From CAKSQF01 sp051867925 (GTDB lineage: Bacteria > Bacillota > Clostridia > Oscillospirales > CAG-272), in contig JBJDZI010000062.1 of NCBI GenBank assembly GCA_051867925.1, forward strand, positions 1 through 13,392: a stretch of 13,392 nucleotides of DNA. The letters are read 5' to 3'. Position numbers and translations under genes: made by a program. Positions 11,953-13,392 of this stretch are shown piece after piece. The notes under the pieces are model-generated. The model worked only from the letters and a program-made list of their open reading frames with translations. It was not told where the DNA came from and ran no database searches. The stretch's first letter is position 1, and each line of letters begins with the position of its first letter.

Positions 11953-13217
11953 ACGGAACTACATATCCGCGCTATACGCTGATCACCCATGTTCGCCTCA
12001 TTGATCCCGTCGCTCACCGGAGCGAGGACTGCGATCTTCTGCTGGTGCGGGAAGCCCCCAAACTGCCTGCCCGCGTGGCGGCTGTGGGCGCAAATCTGAA
12101 ACCGTCTGCCGATGCGCCGATCACCCGCATCCGCGGATCGGGACTATACGCCTGCCGCAGTTTCGTAGATCTGCATCTGCACATCTGCGAGCCGGGGGCT
12201 ATGTATAAGGAAGACATCCGCACCGCCACCGCCGCCGCCGCATCGGGCGGGTTCGGCGATGCTTTGGCGATTCCCTCCCCCGCCGTGATCTGGCAGGAGG
12301 AGGAAACGCTGGACTACATCCGTTCCAACGCCGCTGCAGTGGGGCGCATTCCTCTGCAGGTGGCGGCTCATCTGACCAAAGGCGGGATGGGCGCGGAACT
12401 TTGCGACATTGACGCTCTGCTGACCCACGGCGCCGCCGCCTTTTACGAGGACGGCGTAGCCTCCACCGCTCTGCTCTACACCGCCATGGAGCAACTTTCC
12501 CGCACGGACACACTTCTGCTCCTGCGGGCGCGAGCGGCGGGGATGAGCGACTCTGCCGGAGGAATGAAATCCGCCCAAGCCCGCGAAGCCTCCGCTGTCG
12601 CCTCTGCACTGGCGATGGCAGAGATCACCGGTTGCCGTCTGCATCTGACGGTCATCTCCACCGCCCTGTCTGTGGAACTGATCCGCGCAGCCAAAGCCCG
12701 CGGCGTGCGGGTGACCTGTGACACTGCGCCGCAATATTTCACTCTGACCCGTACCGATCTGCTTTACTACGGTAATCTGGCGAAGGTGGATCCGCCGCTT
12801 TGCTCTGCCGCCGATCGGGAGGCGATCATTGCGGGGCTTGCCGACGGTACCATTGACTGCATCGTCAGCGATCACACCCCCGAGACCGCCGATAACAAAC
12901 GGCTCCCCGCCGCCAATGCCCCCGCCGGAATGATCGGTTTGCAGACCGTTTTCGCCTTGGGAATGCGGGAATTGGTGCTTCCCGGCAGGCTGGATCTCTA
13001 CCGTTTGATGGAACTGCTATCGGTGAACCCCGCCCGCATTCTGGGGCTTCCCGATGCCATTGCGCCGGGAGCGCCCGCCAAGGTGACACTGTTTGATCCC
13101 GAGCAGGGCTACACCCTCACCGCCGCCCTTCTGGACAGCAAATCCCACAATTGCCCCTGGGTCGGTCAAACCTTCCAAGGCATCATCAAACGCAACTTCT
13201 CAAGAAATTGGGAATGA
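11937..13217 (+). CDS. Dihydroorotase-like protein, probably catalytically inactive
   Basis: A 426-aa amidohydrolase-fold protein along the whole length of class I dihydroorotase (PyrC). The fold signatures are clear: FVDLHLH, AAFYEDG, VDPPL, SDHTPE and GLQTVFALGM. Compared by motif with Bacillus/Aquifex enzymes, it keeps the H-x-H pair (80, 82), the bridging Asp (172) and the last Asp (312). It lacks the two other metal His (LLRAR for HxED; HLTVIST for HxxHVST), the substrate Arg (HICEPG for HLREPG), Asn (IPSP for MPNT), Asn (VDPP for VNPP) and the DHAPH His (SDHTPE). A pseudoenzyme role, as for Pseudomonas PyrC' beside PyrB, is inference. GTG 11937 is chosen over TTG 11931 because AGGGGG lies 7-8 bases upstream of it. 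It overlaps the regulator gene by 16 bases. Confidence 0.82.
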   Translation: MPARINGTTYPRYTLITHVRLIDPVAHRSEDCDLLLVREAPKLPARVAAVGANLKPSADAPITRIRGSGLYACRSFVDLHLHICEPGAMYKEDIRTATAAAASGGFGDALAIPSPAVIWQEEETLDYIRSNAAAVGRIPLQVAAHLTKGGMGAELCDIDALLTHGAAAFYEDGVASTALLYTAMEQLSRTDTLLLLRARAAGMSDSAGGMKSAQAREASAVASALAMAEITGCRLHLTVISTALSVELIRAAKARGVRVTCDTAPQYFTLTRTDLLYYGNLAKVDPPLCSAADREAIIAGLADGTIDCIVSDHTPETADNKRLPAANAPAGMIGLQTVFALGMRELVLPGRLDLYRLMELLSVNPARILGLPDAIAPGAPAKVTLFDPEQGYTLTAALLDSKSHNCPWVGQTFQGIIKRNFSRNWE

Positions 13218-13229
13218 ATTTATCCTATT

Positions 13230-13364
13230 GGGGCTTCGCCCCGGAGCCGGGCGCAGTCCTGCTCCCACCCCGGCAGGAACCTTCCCCCAAGAAGGTTCCT
13301 GCACCTCCAAGAACTTCTGTAAAAGGGCGGCAAGTAATTGCCGCCCGCAGTCTGTCGATAAACT
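13230..13364 (+). repeat. Three-hairpin 3'-end element, copy 3
   Basis: This copy begins 12 bases after the stop of the dihydroorotase-like gene, in gene orientation. Hairpins: GGGGC/GCCCC (13230-13234 with 13238-13242), 13273-13284 with 13291-13302 (12 bp, 6-nt loop), and GGGCGGCAA/TTGCCGCCC (13325-13333 with 13338-13346). The tail GCAGTCTGTCGATAAAC (13347-13363) matches copy 1. A longer spacer of about 30 bases separates the first two hairpins. The 22-base spacer before the last hairpin aligns with those of copies 1 and 2. Confidence 0.78.
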
Positions 13365-13392
13365 ATAAATTTAGAGTGCCGCCAGCCAAGGA

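Noticed and set aside
1..13392. CRISPR array, tRNA, rRNA, insertion sequence
   Set aside because: No regularly spaced direct repeats with unique spacers, no cloverleaf or rRNA sequence and no transposase frame were seen.

Overview
The window looks like chromosomal DNA of a Gram-positive Clostridia-type bacterium (Bacillota), probably an Oscillospirales/Ruminococcaceae-like gut lineage. The reasons are strong AAGGAG-type ribosome sites, textbook TTGACA-17-TATAAT promoters, GC-rich third codon positions, a PadR/HAAS/DUF4097 membrane operon, a standalone TSCPD protein, an EndoA-type MazF and a PhoU-tailed Na/Pi transporter. The genus is inference.

Layout. (1) 1-2511, minus strand: a padR - HAAS membrane protein - DUF4097 operon with overlapping genes, driven by a consensus promoter that overlaps an inverted repeat. 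(2) 2512-3284: about 770 bases with no credible gene, rich in hairpins and short repeats. (3) 3285-5063, minus: a NptA-type Na/Pi cotransporter, preceded by Pho-box-like direct repeats. (4) 5196-5245: a long hairpin between units. (5) 5288-10083, minus: a probable operon htpG - degenerate chorismate mutase/prephenate dehydratase-like protein - TSCPD protein - phosphosugar mutase, from one consensus promoter. (6) 10351-10967, plus: an orphan MazF toxin with an unusual Ala/Pro tail. (7) 10973-11070: a minisatellite. (8) 11164-13217, plus: an atypical OmpR-type regulator overlapping a dihydroorotase homologue that has lost most catalytic residues.

Two themes stand out. First, a composite three-hairpin element occurs three times (29-137, 3173-3269, 13230-13364), each time in the same orientation and 10-15 bases after a stop codon. 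The middle hairpin differs between copies, but pairing is kept. Second, the window holds two apparent pseudoenzymes: a P-protein (PheA) homologue and a dihydroorotase (PyrC) homologue. Each keeps its fold signature but lacks key active-site residues, and each is tightly packed with a neighbour, so both look like retained regulatory or scaffold proteins rather than decaying genes. All domain calls come from reading motifs by eye; no database search was run.
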